Positions 24,100 to 32,941 of a stretch of 64,000 nucleotides of DNA are shown here, in pieces; within the stretch, counting starts at the first letter, position 1, and each line of letters begins with the position of its first letter. The DNA is taken from contig JAEWAN010000023.1 in assembly GCA_023391625.1 (NCBI GenBank), forward strand, positions 56,046-120,045. Direction: 5' to 3'. The DNA is from Bacteroidota bacterium (GTDB taxonomy: Bacteria > Bacteroidota > Bacteroidia > Bacteroidales > Paludibacteraceae). The notes beneath the pieces are model-generated. The model did not search any database. It was given only the letters and a program-made list of their open reading frames with translations, and was not told the DNA's origin. The position numbers were made by a program, and so were the translations under genes.

Positions 24100-26832
24100 A
24101 TGAAACGTACTTTGTTATTCAGGTTGAAAAAACAATTTTTTAATAGTAAGATCTTTTTATTGTTTCTATTCTCGTCTGTCGGTTCTGCCTTATTTGCCCA
24201 GGGAGGACTTATCAAAGGAAAAATAGTTGATTCGCAAACTCAGGAAGCATTAATAGGTGTTTCCGTATGGATAGAAGGAACAACGCAGGGAGCTGCGTCT
24301 GACTTTGACGGGAACTTTGTTATTGCAAACCTCGATGCCGGAAATTATTCTCTGGCTATTTCCTATATAGGTTATAAATCCTACAGAAGAGAAGGGGTGG
24401 TTGTCCGGGACGGACAGGAAACGGAGATACAGGTACAGCTTAGCCCGGATGACTTGCAACTGGACGAAGTGGAAGTGGTGGCAAGGGCAAACCGTGAAAG
24501 TGAAAGCATGTTGCTGCTGGAACAGAAACAAATGCTTCTGGCTACCCAGGCGGTGGGGGCGAAGGAAATGTCGCGGAAGGGAATAGGTGATGCACAGTCG
24601 GCTGTGGCACAGGTATCCGGCATATCCCGGCAGGAAGGTGTGAAGAATGTTTTTGTACGGGGATTGGGCGACCGTTATAACGCAACTTTGCTGAATGGCT
24701 TTCCGGTTTCTTCCGAAGATCCGGAATATAAAAACATAGCCCTTAAATTTTTCAGTTCGGATGTTATACAGAATATAGGGGTGAATAAGGTGTTTAATGC
24801 CGATAATGGTGGTGATGTGGGAGGAGCTGTTATTAACATTAAGTCCAAAGAACTTTTCGGTGAAAGGGCATTTAGCGCAGAGATAGAGGGAGGCTTGAAT
24901 AGTGAAGTTCCTGGTTCCGGATTTTTACGGCAGGATGGTGTGAATTATTTGGGAATCAGCAATGCGCAACGTCCTGTAACTGGTAACTTTGATTTTCCTA
25001 ACAGTCTTGACCCTTCGAAGGTGAGTTTTCCTGTGAATCATAGTTACGGAGTGTCCGGCGGAAAACAGTTTCGGGTGGGTGAGAACGCAGATCCTCTGTC
25101 GTTTTTCATAGTAGCTTCGCATAATTCCGACTATTCCTATACACGGGAAACCGTAAGGAACAGTACTTCCAATGGTACTGTTTATCAGGATCAGACGGGT
25201 GATAAATATACCATTAATACCAATCAGTTGGTTCTGGCAAATCTTCTCTGGCAGATAAACCAAGCGCATGAACTGAGCTATAATTTTATGTTACTCCATG
25301 CCAACGACCAGTATGTTGGTGAGTACATAGGTTTGCATTCGGAGAAACACCAGGATGCCGATAATTCTACGGGTTATCTGAGAAGACAGCAAAATAATGA
25401 TAACCTGCTGATGACCCATCAGCTGATGAGTAAATGGAAACTGGCTGACAGGTGGGCACTGAATGTAGGGGCAGCTTATAACCGTATTAAAGGATTGGAG
25501 CCGGACAGAAGGGAGAATTACCTGTCGCATCAGGCTGACGGAACTTATAACCTGACCGGAAGCAACCGTCAAAAACGTTTCTTTTCCGAATTGTATGAAA
25601 ATGACCTGAACCTGAAAGCAAACTTGCGCTATCGGTTGAGCAGGGAACTTGATATGGAAAAATCGAATCTTACGGTGGGATATAACGGCAGGTTTGTAAG
25701 CAATCAGTTTCATGCAGTAGAATATAACTTCAGCGCTTATCCGGGATATTTTTCTTTAGAAGGTTTGAAACTGGACGAGTTTTACAATGATGCGAATTTG
25801 CAGGCCGGTCGGTTTGAAATGACGGAAGGCGATCCTAATACATACCGGGTGTCTAAATATATTCATTCGGCTTATGTGGAAGCGACTCACTGTTTTTCCA
25901 ATGTCTTTACTGCCAATGTCGGAATTAAATTGGATTATGTGGATATGACGGTGACACACCGGGTGCAGCATGTGAGTCCCGGAAGGGAAAGCATAGAGAA
26001 ACTGTATTACCTCCCGAATTTAAACCTGAAGTACGACCTGAATGATAAAAATTCTCTGCGGTTGGGAGTAAGCAAAAGTTATACTTTGCCTCAATCAAAG
26101 GAAATATCTCCTTACCAATATGTGAACATAGGTTTTTCCAGCCAGGGTAATCCGAATATAAAACCATCGGAGAACTATAATGTGGATTTGAAATGGGATT
26201 TTTATCTCAGCCCTTCTGAACTGATTTCGCTTTGCGGGTTTTATAAATACATAGCAGACCCTATAGGACGTGTGGACCAGGGTAATTCGGCCGGACTGCT
26301 TACTTATGATAATATAGCTGAAAATGCTAATGTGGCAGGTGTTGAACTGGAAGTGCGTAAAGATATTGTTAACCGGACTAATGTACAAAATTCATATGTA
26401 AACAAGCTTTCACTGGGTTTGAATGGCTCTTATATATACAGCGCTCTTAAACTGGATATTCCTAATACGGCAATGAGAACCACACGACTGGAGGGAGCTT
26501 CGCCGCTCATAGTGAATGGCGACCTTTCATACAATCTGACAGCCGGAGAGAAAAACCTGATACTTTCTGCTGTGGTGAATTATTTCAGCGACCGGATTTA
26601 TACCCTCGGTACCCGCCAGTATAATGATATTATTGAAAAAGGAGTGGTGACGTTGGATTTTGTATCGTCCTTCAAAATAAATAAACACCTGAGCCTTAAT
26701 TTAAAGGCAAGTAACTTGTTGAACCCTTCACACAGGCTGACACGCCAAATCGGTACAAGCGCCAAATTTGTAACCTTGAATGAATATAAAAAGGGAACGG
26801 ATATAAGCATAGGACTTAGTTTTGAATTATAA
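24100..26832 (+). CDS. TonB-dependent outer-membrane receptor
   Basis: 910 aa with a signal peptide ending near LFAQ. An N-terminal carboxypeptidase-regulatory-like beta domain (IKGKIVDSQTQEALIGVSV, about residues 38-120) precedes the plug (about 125-250: SAVAQVSGISRQEG, VFVRGLGDRYNATLLNG, GGDVGGAVINI) and a 22-strand barrel that ends KKGTDISIGLSFEL, with terminal aromatic/leucine residues typical of BAM substrates. It is not a SusC: no SusD follows. Instead a beta-helix lipoprotein gene starts 49 bp downstream. The ligand is unknown; such TonB receptor plus lipoprotein pairs can serve metals, phosphate-limited uptake or peptides. Confidence 0.92.
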   Translation: MKRTLLFRLKKQFFNSKIFLLFLFSSVGSALFAQGGLIKGKIVDSQTQEALIGVSVWIEGTTQGAASDFDGNFVIANLDAGNYSLAISYIGYKSYRREGVVVRDGQETEIQVQLSPDDLQLDEVEVVARANRESESMLLLEQKQMLLATQAVGAKEMSRKGIGDAQSAVAQVSGISRQEGVKNVFVRGLGDRYNATLLNGFPVSSEDPEYKNIALKFFSSDVIQNIGVNKVFNADNGGDVGGAVINIKSKELFGERAFSAEIEGGLNSEVPGSGFLRQDGVNYLGISNAQRPVTGNFDFPNSLDPSKVSFPVNHSYGVSGGKQFRVGENADPLSFFIVASHNSDYSYTRETVRNSTSNGTVYQDQTGDKYTINTNQLVLANLLWQINQAHELSYNFMLLHANDQYVGEYIGLHSEKHQDADNSTGYLRRQQNNDNLLMTHQLMSKWKLADRWALNVGAAYNRIKGLEPDRRENYLSHQADGTYNLTGSNRQKRFFSELYENDLNLKANLRYRLSRELDMEKSNLTVGYNGRFVSNQFHAVEYNFSAYPGYFSLEGLKLDEFYNDANLQAGRFEMTEGDPNTYRVSKYIHSAYVEATHCFSNVFTANVGIKLDYVDMTVTHRVQHVSPGRESIEKLYYLPNLNLKYDLNDKNSLRLGVSKSYTLPQSKEISPYQYVNIGFSSQGNPNIKPSENYNVDLKWDFYLSPSELISLCGFYKYIADPIGRVDQGNSAGLLTYDNIAENANVAGVELEVRKDIVNRTNVQNSYVNKLSLGLNGSYIYSALKLDIPNTAMRTTRLEGASPLIVNGDLSYNLTAGEKNLILSAVVNYFSDRIYTLGTRQYNDIIEKGVVTLDFVSSFKINKHLSLNLKASNLLNPSHRLTRQIGTSAKFVTLNEYKKGTDISIGLSFEL

Positions 26833-26881
26833 GTATAGTTACAATTAGATTTTTATCAATCATTAATTATTTTAATTAGAA

Positions 26882-28051
26882 ATGAAAATGAAAAAGTTTT
26901 TTAATTTTATGGTAGCAGCAGCTGTAATGTCTGCAATGACACTGGTTTCATGTAAACAGAACGAAGAGCCTGTAGATCCTGTAACAGAGGATGAATTGGT
27001 GGGAAGCATTACGACGAACAAAGTGCTTGATGCAAACATCACATATACAATTACAGGTCCGGTTATTGTAGAAGAAGGTGGTGTGCTGGATATTCCGGCC
27101 GGAACACGGATTGAAGCAAAGAAAGGCTTCAGCAGCTATATCCTGGTTTTGCAGGGAGGTAAAATTTACGCCCGTGGTACGGCAGACAAACCGGTAGTAA
27201 TGACGGCAGACATTGCGGATGCCGGGCAAGGTTACTGGGGTGGATTGATTATTAACGGTAAAGCTCCTATTTCTGGCGGAGCAGATGCTGTTGGGTCTAC
27301 AGAAATTAACTCCGCTTATATCTACGGAGGAACTGACGTTGCGGATAACTCCGGTGAGTTGACTTACCTTATCCTGGAATGGACCGGAGCCCGTTCAAGT
27401 GCGGATGTTGAACACAACGGACTTACACTGAACGGTGTGGGTAATGGTACTAAGATAGAAAATATCTATGTGCCTAATGGAGCTGACGACGGAATAGAAT
27501 TTTTCGGAGGTTCTGTAAATGTGAAAAACCTGCTGGTTGTAAACTCTGATGATGATATGTTTGACTTTACACAGGGTTATACCGGAACGCTTGACAATGC
27601 TTATGGGGTATGGGACGAAGGTTTCAAAAGTAGTGAAGCCGATCCTCGTGGTATTGAAGCGGATGGTAACCTGGACGGTAATTCTCCGGATGAAGATAAT
27701 CAGTCTGCTTTCACAGTAAGTAATGTAACATTCGATCTTCGTTTAGCTGCCAACACAGAGGAAGGTTATTATATGCACGATGTGATAAAAATACGCCGTG
27801 GTGCGAAAGCTATTATTACAAACGCCCTTGTGAAAGGTGCAGGACAGGTGAAAGACCTGATTGACCTGAAGGATGATAAGGGAAATGCTACAACCGATAC
27901 TTCTATCAGCCTGACCAATGGCCTGACTGCTCCTGTATCAGGAAATGAAGTTACTGCTGCGGAAGGAGCAAGTTATCCGGATGTGAAAATAGAAGCCGGA
28001 AATACCGGAGCTGTTACCAGCGTATTTGCCTGGACCGGTTATAAGTTCTAA
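26882..28051 (+). CDS. beta-helix surface lipoprotein paired with the TonB receptor
   Basis: 389 aa; lipobox VSC with Cys24, followed by KQNEEP, an acidic patch compatible with surface export. The body consists of repeated short beta segments (GTRIEAKKG, LIINGKAPISGG, NVKNLLVVNSDDD, FTVSNVTFD) like a right-handed beta-helix with pectate-lyase-type rungs but no visible catalytic triad. Several Asp-rich turns (NSDDDMFD, GNSPDEDNQ) could bind calcium. Together with the preceding receptor it probably forms a capture/uptake pair; substrate unknown. Confidence 0.78.
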   Translation: MKMKKFFNFMVAAAVMSAMTLVSCKQNEEPVDPVTEDELVGSITTNKVLDANITYTITGPVIVEEGGVLDIPAGTRIEAKKGFSSYILVLQGGKIYARGTADKPVVMTADIADAGQGYWGGLIINGKAPISGGADAVGSTEINSAYIYGGTDVADNSGELTYLILEWTGARSSADVEHNGLTLNGVGNGTKIENIYVPNGADDGIEFFGGSVNVKNLLVVNSDDDMFDFTQGYTGTLDNAYGVWDEGFKSSEADPRGIEADGNLDGNSPDEDNQSAFTVSNVTFDLRLAANTEEGYYMHDVIKIRRGAKAIITNALVKGAGQVKDLIDLKDDKGNATTDTSISLTNGLTAPVSGNEVTAAEGASYPDVKIEAGNTGAVTSVFAWTGYKF

Positions 28052-28086
28052 CGGAGCAAATGAGGTTTTTCTGAGAGCAATATGAA

Positions 28087-28125
28087 CAAAAACCATCTTC
28101 CTGCTTGCGGGAAGGTTGGTTTTTG
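28087..28125 (+). terminator. Rho-independent terminator
   Basis: CAAAAACCATCTTCC against GGGAAGGTTGGTTTTTG with a 7-nt loop. It probably separates the receptor/lipoprotein pair from the next gene or attenuates read-through. Confidence 0.8.
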
Positions 28126-28167
28126 TGTTTTACTTTCCTAAAGAAATATGATTAATTATACATAGCA

Positions 28168-28665
28168 ATGATGAAAAAAATATTTTATCCGTTTTTGTTG
28201 CTTTTTATCCTGATTTCGGGATGGTCTGGAGCACAGGATAAGCTGCAGAAAGGATTTCCTAAAATTTATTATAGTAACGGTTACTATTTTACAGATAAAG
28301 AACAGAATAATCTTTATACCGGCGATTACCGGGAATATTATGAAAACGGGACGTTAAAACTGGAAATCCAGATACAGAACGGACTGCCGGAAGGTACATA
28401 CGTGGTTTATTTCGATAATCGGCGTCCTAAAGAAATCCGTTCTTATAAAGATGGCAAACTGCATGGTCTGTGGCGTACTTACGATGTGTCGGGGGTACTT
28501 CTTTCAGAAGCGGAATATCAGAATAACCAGAAACACGGAACATGGCGCATTTGGGATGAGCTGGGAACGCTGCGTTATGAAATGAATTATGAGACAGGAA
28601 AGAAAGTGGGAATCTGGCGTATGTGGGACGAAAAAGGAAACCTGACGGAAGAAAAGGTATATTGA
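28168..28665 (+). CDS. secreted MORN-repeat (YwqK-like) protein
   Basis: 165 aa with a signal peptide ending near WSGAQ. From residue 45 on there are tandem MORN/YwqK repeats of about 22 residues: YREYYENGTLKLE, GTYVVYFDNRRPKE, GLWRTYDVSGVLLSE, GTWRIWDELGTLRYE, GIWRMWDEKGNLTEE. In databases such proteins are often called YwqK antitoxins, but an exported version next to a TonB receptor is unlikely to be an antitoxin. Envelope-associated scaffold of unknown role. Confidence 0.8.
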   Translation: MMKKIFYPFLLLFILISGWSGAQDKLQKGFPKIYYSNGYYFTDKEQNNLYTGDYREYYENGTLKLEIQIQNGLPEGTYVVYFDNRRPKEIRSYKDGKLHGLWRTYDVSGVLLSEAEYQNNQKHGTWRIWDELGTLRYEMNYETGKKVGIWRMWDEKGNLTEEKVY

Positions 28666-28773
28666 AGTATCTTACTTCTTGATATTTAATTGTTTTATCA
28701 CATAATCTTAACCATATCGTAACATGTATGACCGATCTTTGCGGAGTAAAATAAAAACTCAAATTATTCTGTT

Positions 28774-29133
28774 ATGAAATTTATTGTAAGCTTTTTTATA
28801 GCGGCATTTATAAGCCTATCTGCTTTAGCGGGCAATGTTAACGATGTGAAATCAAACCTAATCCAGGTGACTGTTGATGATAGCTGTGGCGGTTCTCAAT
28901 TCATGATTTCCGGCAGTGTGACAGATAAAAATAACAATGAAACACTGGCTGGCGCTACTATTGAGGTGGGTGGAAAGAAAGTGTATTCCGACCTGGATGG
29001 AAATTTTGCGCTTCCGGTATCTGAACAGGGTGTATATAACCTGAAGGTGGAGCTGATTTCTTATGAAACTGCGGAATTGCAGATTGAAGTGAAAAATGAT
29101 GGGGACTTCCCTCAAATTTTAGCTTTGAAGTAA
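28774..29133 (+). CDS. exported carboxypeptidase-regulatory-like domain protein
   Basis: 119 aa: a signal peptide ending near ALAG, then one CarboxypepD_reg-like beta sandwich (MISGSVTDKNNNETLAGATI, VYSDLDGNFALPV, YNLKVELISYETAELQIEV). It is the same module that precedes the plug of the TonB receptor at 24100, here as a stand-alone protein. Possibly an accessory for that receptor or a periplasmic binding domain. A strong terminator follows. Confidence 0.75.
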   Translation: MKFIVSFFIAAFISLSALAGNVNDVKSNLIQVTVDDSCGGSQFMISGSVTDKNNNETLAGATIEVGGKKVYSDLDGNFALPVSEQGVYNLKVELISYETAELQIEVKNDGDFPQILALK

Positions 29134-29155
29134 AGAAATATAACATGGGGTTACA

Positions 29156-29195
29156 AGAAGGGTTGTCTGAATATTTTAGACAACCCTTCTTTGTT
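29156..29195 (+). terminator. strong Rho-independent terminator
   Basis: Perfect 13-bp stem AGAAGGGTTGTCT/AGACAACCCTTCT, loop 9 nt, then T-rich tail. Confidence 0.92.
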
Positions 29196-29473
29196 TTTGG
29201 AATTGATTGTAAGTATATGGTTCTGGAGTACAGAAATTCAGGGTCGTATTGAGAATCATCTTTCTACCTAAAAAACGATGACGGGTATTTAATTGGCGGA
29301 GTGGATGGGGTAACATAGCCGGAAAAATAGTTCTTACCAGTTGAAAAAGTAGTTCCTCGCTCAATAACTTGTTTTTCTATATAGTTACATTTTATAAATG
29401 CTGGAGTTGGGGAGTGTGATGTTTTCCGTATATTTGATGAAATATTATTTATTTACTTTAATATAAAACAACT
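29191..29473 (+). other. intergenic region
   Basis: Nothing gene-like. A TATATTTG promoter element lies at 29429-29436, 37 bp before the zinc ribbon gene. Confidence 0.5.
29429..29436 (+). promoter_or_regulatory. -7 promoter element
   Basis: TATATTTG upstream of the zinc ribbon/VOC pair. Confidence 0.55.
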
Positions 29474-29746
29474 ATGAAAGAATTTATCTGTCAAAGTTGC
29501 GGTATGCCTATGAAAGCCGCAGAGCATTTCGGTACGAATGCAGACCATACACCTAATTATGATTATTGCAGTTATTGTTATAAAGACGGTGCTTTTACCA
29601 ATGATATGACAATGGATGAAATGATTGAACTGAATCTCCAATATCTGGATGAATACAATAAAGATGCGGAACAAAAAGTAACGAAAGAGGAAGCCCGTAT
29701 CCAGATGGGGGAGTATTTCCCTACGTTGAAACGATGGCATAAATGA
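29474..29746 (+). CDS. zinc-ribbon protein
   Basis: 90 aa. Two CxxC knuckles are visible: ICQSCGMPM near the start and YCSYCYKDG about 25 residues later, a putative zinc ribbon of the kind found as small stand-alone proteins in Bacteroidetes and Firmicutes. The C-terminal half is helical and acidic. It lies 4 bp before a VOC-family gene and is clearly co-transcribed. Function unknown. Confidence 0.8.
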   Translation: MKEFICQSCGMPMKAAEHFGTNADHTPNYDYCSYCYKDGAFTNDMTMDEMIELNLQYLDEYNKDAEQKVTKEEARIQMGEYFPTLKRWHK

Positions 29747-29750
29747 TGAT

Positions 29751-30158
29751 ATGAAAGTAAACGATTTGTCTGTCACATTTCATACGGAAAATATAAGGGA
29801 ATGTGTTGATTTTTATGTGCAATATTTTAATGTACAAGTGGTTTTTGATGCCGGATGGTATGTTACTATCCGGTTTCAAAATGAGTTAAAACCGGGTTTA
29901 TTACTCTCATTTATCGACCCGGCTCATTCGGATAAGAGAATGTTTACAGGAGGAATGTCCGTGAATTTAAGAGTAAAAGATGTGGACCGTGAATATGAGA
30001 GGTTTAAACAGGCCGGATTCTCATTTTTGGAAGATATTGAGGATCATGATTGGGGAGATAGGGGATTTAGCATTTCCGATCCGATAGGTAATTTGGTGTA
30101 CATCTATTCTGAACGTGAAATTTCCGAAAAATACAAAGAGGCGGTAAGAGAGATATAA
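29751..30158 (+). CDS. VOC-family protein, bleomycin-resistance-like
   Basis: 135 aa glyoxalase fold (SVTFHTENIRECVDFYVQYF, NLRVKDVDREYERFKQAGF, FSISDPIGNLVYIYSE). Unlike the VOC protein at 22724, two metal-ligand positions are not His (SVTF and VNLRV), so it is more likely a ligand-binding or sequestering protein than a metalloenzyme. Second gene of an operon with the zinc ribbon. Confidence 0.82.
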   Translation: MKVNDLSVTFHTENIRECVDFYVQYFNVQVVFDAGWYVTIRFQNELKPGLLLSFIDPAHSDKRMFTGGMSVNLRVKDVDREYERFKQAGFSFLEDIEDHDWGDRGFSISDPIGNLVYIYSEREISEKYKEAVREI

Positions 30159-30414
30159 GTATTTGTATTGTAGTTTTTTGATTCTAAGTTTTAGAAATTG
30201 TATTGTTTTTTAATAAACTGAAGTTAATATACTGGTGGCTTTTCGTAATATATTCCATTTTTGTGTAAAAGTGATGAAATAAAAAATCAAGAAGTGTAAA
30301 AGTAAAATCTGTATAAATGACTTAATAGTATGGATCTGACCGTTGTCAATTTGTCATATTAGTTTGTTTGGCATAAGAATTGTTAATGAGATTTTTAATT
30401 AATATCTATTAATA
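30159..30414 (+). other. intergenic boundary to AT-rich region
   Basis: Base composition becomes visibly more AT-rich from here to about 34.0 kb. It contains a sigma-54-like element at 30369-30384. Confidence 0.45.
30369..30384 (+). promoter_or_regulatory. possible sigma-54-type promoter
   Basis: TGGCATAAGAATTGTT keeps the GG and TTG of the -24/-12 pattern with correct spacing, but the -12 GC is GT. It lies 30 nt before the ATG at 30415. Confidence 0.3.
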
Positions 30415-32022
30415 ATGGCTAAAAGTAGAAATTTCTCTCTTTTCTTATTAAAAACAGGCTTTACTGCTGAAAACTCCCTTAAAGAAAACCATAGAATGGA
30501 GTTGCTCGAAGAACTGAATACGAATATTCCTATAGGTGGATCTATGTATGTTGACAAAAATCCAATAAAAGAACCATGGTGGAAAGAGTATTGGGGGGTC
30601 AATAAAAATTTACATCAGTCTTCAACAGGGGCGATAGTCTTTTTCCCTGTAGATGGTCGATGGTTTGCATTGTCATTTGGTTCAAGTTATCATAATCTTA
30701 AAGATAATGCTTATGAATATGATTTTGGTCTTAAAACCACATTGAATGCTTTGGATCCGGAGAAAATTAAATCAACTGATATATTGCAACCAGAAAGTGC
30801 AAGACGTCAAAGAATACAGATACCAATTGCGTCGAGTTTGACGTACTTTGACTTTAATACTGACGAGTCTATTGTAAAACGTTTGACGGGTGCTGTAAAA
30901 AATGAGTTTAAAGATTTTTTTCGTAATGCGACTGGTTCATGTAATTTGCGGTTTTCTACTTCTTATGAGGCGCATGAGATTGTTGATTTATGTTCTCAAT
31001 TATTGAAAATTTATAATAGAGAAGATTACGTGAATTCATTCCCTAATTTACATAATATATTTCCGGTAAAGGATCCTGATATAATAAATCGTCTTAATCA
31101 AAAATTATTTGATGAGTTTAACAGGGCTACAGTCAATCTTACTTTAGCAATTCCAGATATAGTAGACTATTCTACAAATTTCAAGGTTAAATATCGTGGA
31201 AGTAGGTTTTGTTCAAGTGAATATGACGATATTCATATCGGAGAATATCGGGATTTTTTGATTTCTAATAAAATTGAAGTTGAGGATTGTTCCATTTTCC
31301 ATAATCATAGTATAATTATTATTGATGAAAATGGAGACACTCTCAAATCTTTTTCTATTTATAAATCTTTTTTGTTTGATTGCAGTGATGATGATAATAG
31401 GTATTACCATTTATGCGAAGGAGAGTGGTACGAGATTAATACTGATTTTATAGAAAAAATGCGGGAGGAGCTTAACAGACTATTTATAGACAAACACGAT
31501 GTATTATGTGAGTGTAATCAGAAGAGGGAGGATAAATATAATTTGGATACTCATAAAGCAGCTGCACATAATGGGCTTTCTATTTGGTGTCTTGATAAGG
31601 AAAACATTGCTCCAGAAGGGCTTGGGCAACTTGAACCTTGTGATTTGATTATAGAAAGAGAGGACTGTGTCGAGATGATACATAATAAAATATCTACTCG
31701 TTCTTCTAGCTTGAGTCATTTATTTAATCAAGGAATTAATTCGGTTGTTTTATTACAACAACAAGATGAATCTAAAAGGAAACTAAAAAAATTAATTGGG
31801 CCTAATGCTTCTGTGGAGTCTCTGATAGACGGAGATCATTATTCTGTGACTTATGGTATTATAACTAATAAGCCGAGTGAAATGAAATCAGATTGTTTGC
31901 CCATTTTTTCGCGAATTAGTCTTTTAAGATGTGCAAAGTCTTTTCTTTTAATGAAAATTCGGTGCTCTGTGTTTATTATAAAAGATAATGTTGTGCGGAA
32001 AAAACAACATGAAGAGGAATAA
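30415..32022 (+). CDS. TIGR04141/DUF6119-family sporadically distributed protein, nuclease-like
   Basis: 535 aa. The N-terminal FSLFLLKTGF, the WFALSFGSSYHNLKDNAYEYDFGLKTTLNAL block and the C-terminal LPIFSRISLLRCAKSFLLMKI block match what I know of the TIGR04141 (DUF6119) family, which is scattered across genomes in islands and has no settled function. Near residues 407-440 the pattern E407-PC-D410-...-H423-x-K425 followed by LSHLFNQG looks like the core of a PD-(D/E)XK nuclease fold. Codons are more AT-rich than neighbours and the gene stands alone, as cargo of an accessory region. A role in defence is an inference. Confidence 0.75.
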   Translation: MAKSRNFSLFLLKTGFTAENSLKENHRMELLEELNTNIPIGGSMYVDKNPIKEPWWKEYWGVNKNLHQSSTGAIVFFPVDGRWFALSFGSSYHNLKDNAYEYDFGLKTTLNALDPEKIKSTDILQPESARRQRIQIPIASSLTYFDFNTDESIVKRLTGAVKNEFKDFFRNATGSCNLRFSTSYEAHEIVDLCSQLLKIYNREDYVNSFPNLHNIFPVKDPDIINRLNQKLFDEFNRATVNLTLAIPDIVDYSTNFKVKYRGSRFCSSEYDDIHIGEYRDFLISNKIEVEDCSIFHNHSIIIIDENGDTLKSFSIYKSFLFDCSDDDNRYYHLCEGEWYEINTDFIEKMREELNRLFIDKHDVLCECNQKREDKYNLDTHKAAAHNGLSIWCLDKENIAPEGLGQLEPCDLIIEREDCVEMIHNKISTRSSSLSHLFNQGINSVVLLQQQDESKRKLKKLIGPNASVESLIDGDHYSVTYGIITNKPSEMKSDCLPIFSRISLLRCAKSFLLMKIRCSVFIIKDNVVRKKQHEEE

Positions 32023-32112
32023 TCAATGGTAAGATTATAAATAAGGGTGTCTATCTTTGTATAGATTGAAGTGGGTTGAAGGAAGTTCTTCACTCTGCTA
32101 TTAATAAATAAT

Positions 32113-32358
32113 TTACGGTGTAATATTTGTATTTAAATATATATTCGGCTGATTCTTCAATAAATTTATCCATTCTATATACATTTTTTCGGGCATTCGC
32201 CTGTAGCCTAATTGATGTAATCGGATATAGGTCTGTTCCATGTCTATATACATATCTTCTATGTCTTTATTTATAAAAAGAGCCTCTGGTTTTTTTATAT
32301 TTTGTTTTTTCATCAGTATATTGATGTAATGCTTTTGTGCCTCAGCTTTCGTAAGCAT
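32113..32358 (-). CDS. small hypothetical protein
   Basis: 81 aa, mostly helical and basic (AEAQKHYINILMKKQNIKKPEAL, LHQLGYRRMPEKMYIEWINLL). No signal peptide or motif I know. It lies downstream of the Rhs-type pair on the same strand, separated by 107 bp. It could be a second small partner of that module or an unrelated gene; existence is likely but not certain. Confidence 0.45.
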   Translation of the reverse strand: MLTKAEAQKHYINILMKKQNIKKPEALFINKDIEDMYIDMEQTYIRLHQLGYRRMPEKMYIEWINLLKNQPNIYLNTNITP

Positions 32359-32465
32359 GGCATTAACATTAACAGGATGATATTTTAAAGTTGTATTTAC
32401 TTTTTGATAATACTAGTCTTATTTTTATAATTTATTTTATATATAAGACTGTGAGAGAGGTATTT

Positions 32466-32939
32466 TTATTTTTTTTGAACAGCATCACCCAAAATGGTAT
32501 AAATACTAAACTTGTTTACTATTTCTGTAATGGTTTTATTGACTTCTAACAAATACAAGCCATTTAAATTAGTAGTAGAATACAAACTAAAATGAGATTT
32601 TTTTTCAATACCCATTAAGCAACTGTCTTTGGCTCCAATTTTTGTTTTTTCATTGTCGTAATTAGGATATATACATATTAGGTCTAATTGATATTTTTGT
32701 CCTATTTCTAGAGGCTTTAAGTCTGATATATTTATAGTATTATCTCTTGGGCTGATAATTTTAAAGAGAGAATCATTTTTTTGAGCATAAATAATATCAA
32801 ATAATTCATGGGTGTATGTTTCTTTAATTTTATACATTTTATTTTCCGATTTCTTTTTATCAAAAGAAAGGATATCTCTTGTTTGTGAGCAAGATAAGCA
32901 AGCAATTAAAAACAAGATTATCAGATATTGTATTTTCAT
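32466..32939 (-). CDS. lipoprotein, candidate immunity partner of the Rhs-type gene
   Basis: 157 aa from the Met at 32939. A longer in-frame start at 32993 overlaps the upstream gene, but the signal peptide MKIQYLIILFLIACLSC (lipobox LSC, Cys17) begins at 32939. The mature part is a charged beta-rich domain (LFKIISPRDNTINISDL, IGQKYQLDLICIYPN). The gene begins 2 bp after the Rhs-type C-terminal domain gene, the usual arrangement for effector-immunity pairs, and is strongly AT-rich. Function as immunity protein is inferred from position only. Confidence 0.6.
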   Translation of the reverse strand: MKIQYLIILFLIACLSCSQTRDILSFDKKKSENKMYKIKETYTHELFDIIYAQKNDSLFKIISPRDNTINISDLKPLEIGQKYQLDLICIYPNYDNEKTKIGAKDSCLMGIEKKSHFSLYSTTNLNGLYLLEVNKTITEIVNKFSIYTILGDAVQKK

Positions 32940-32941
32940 TT

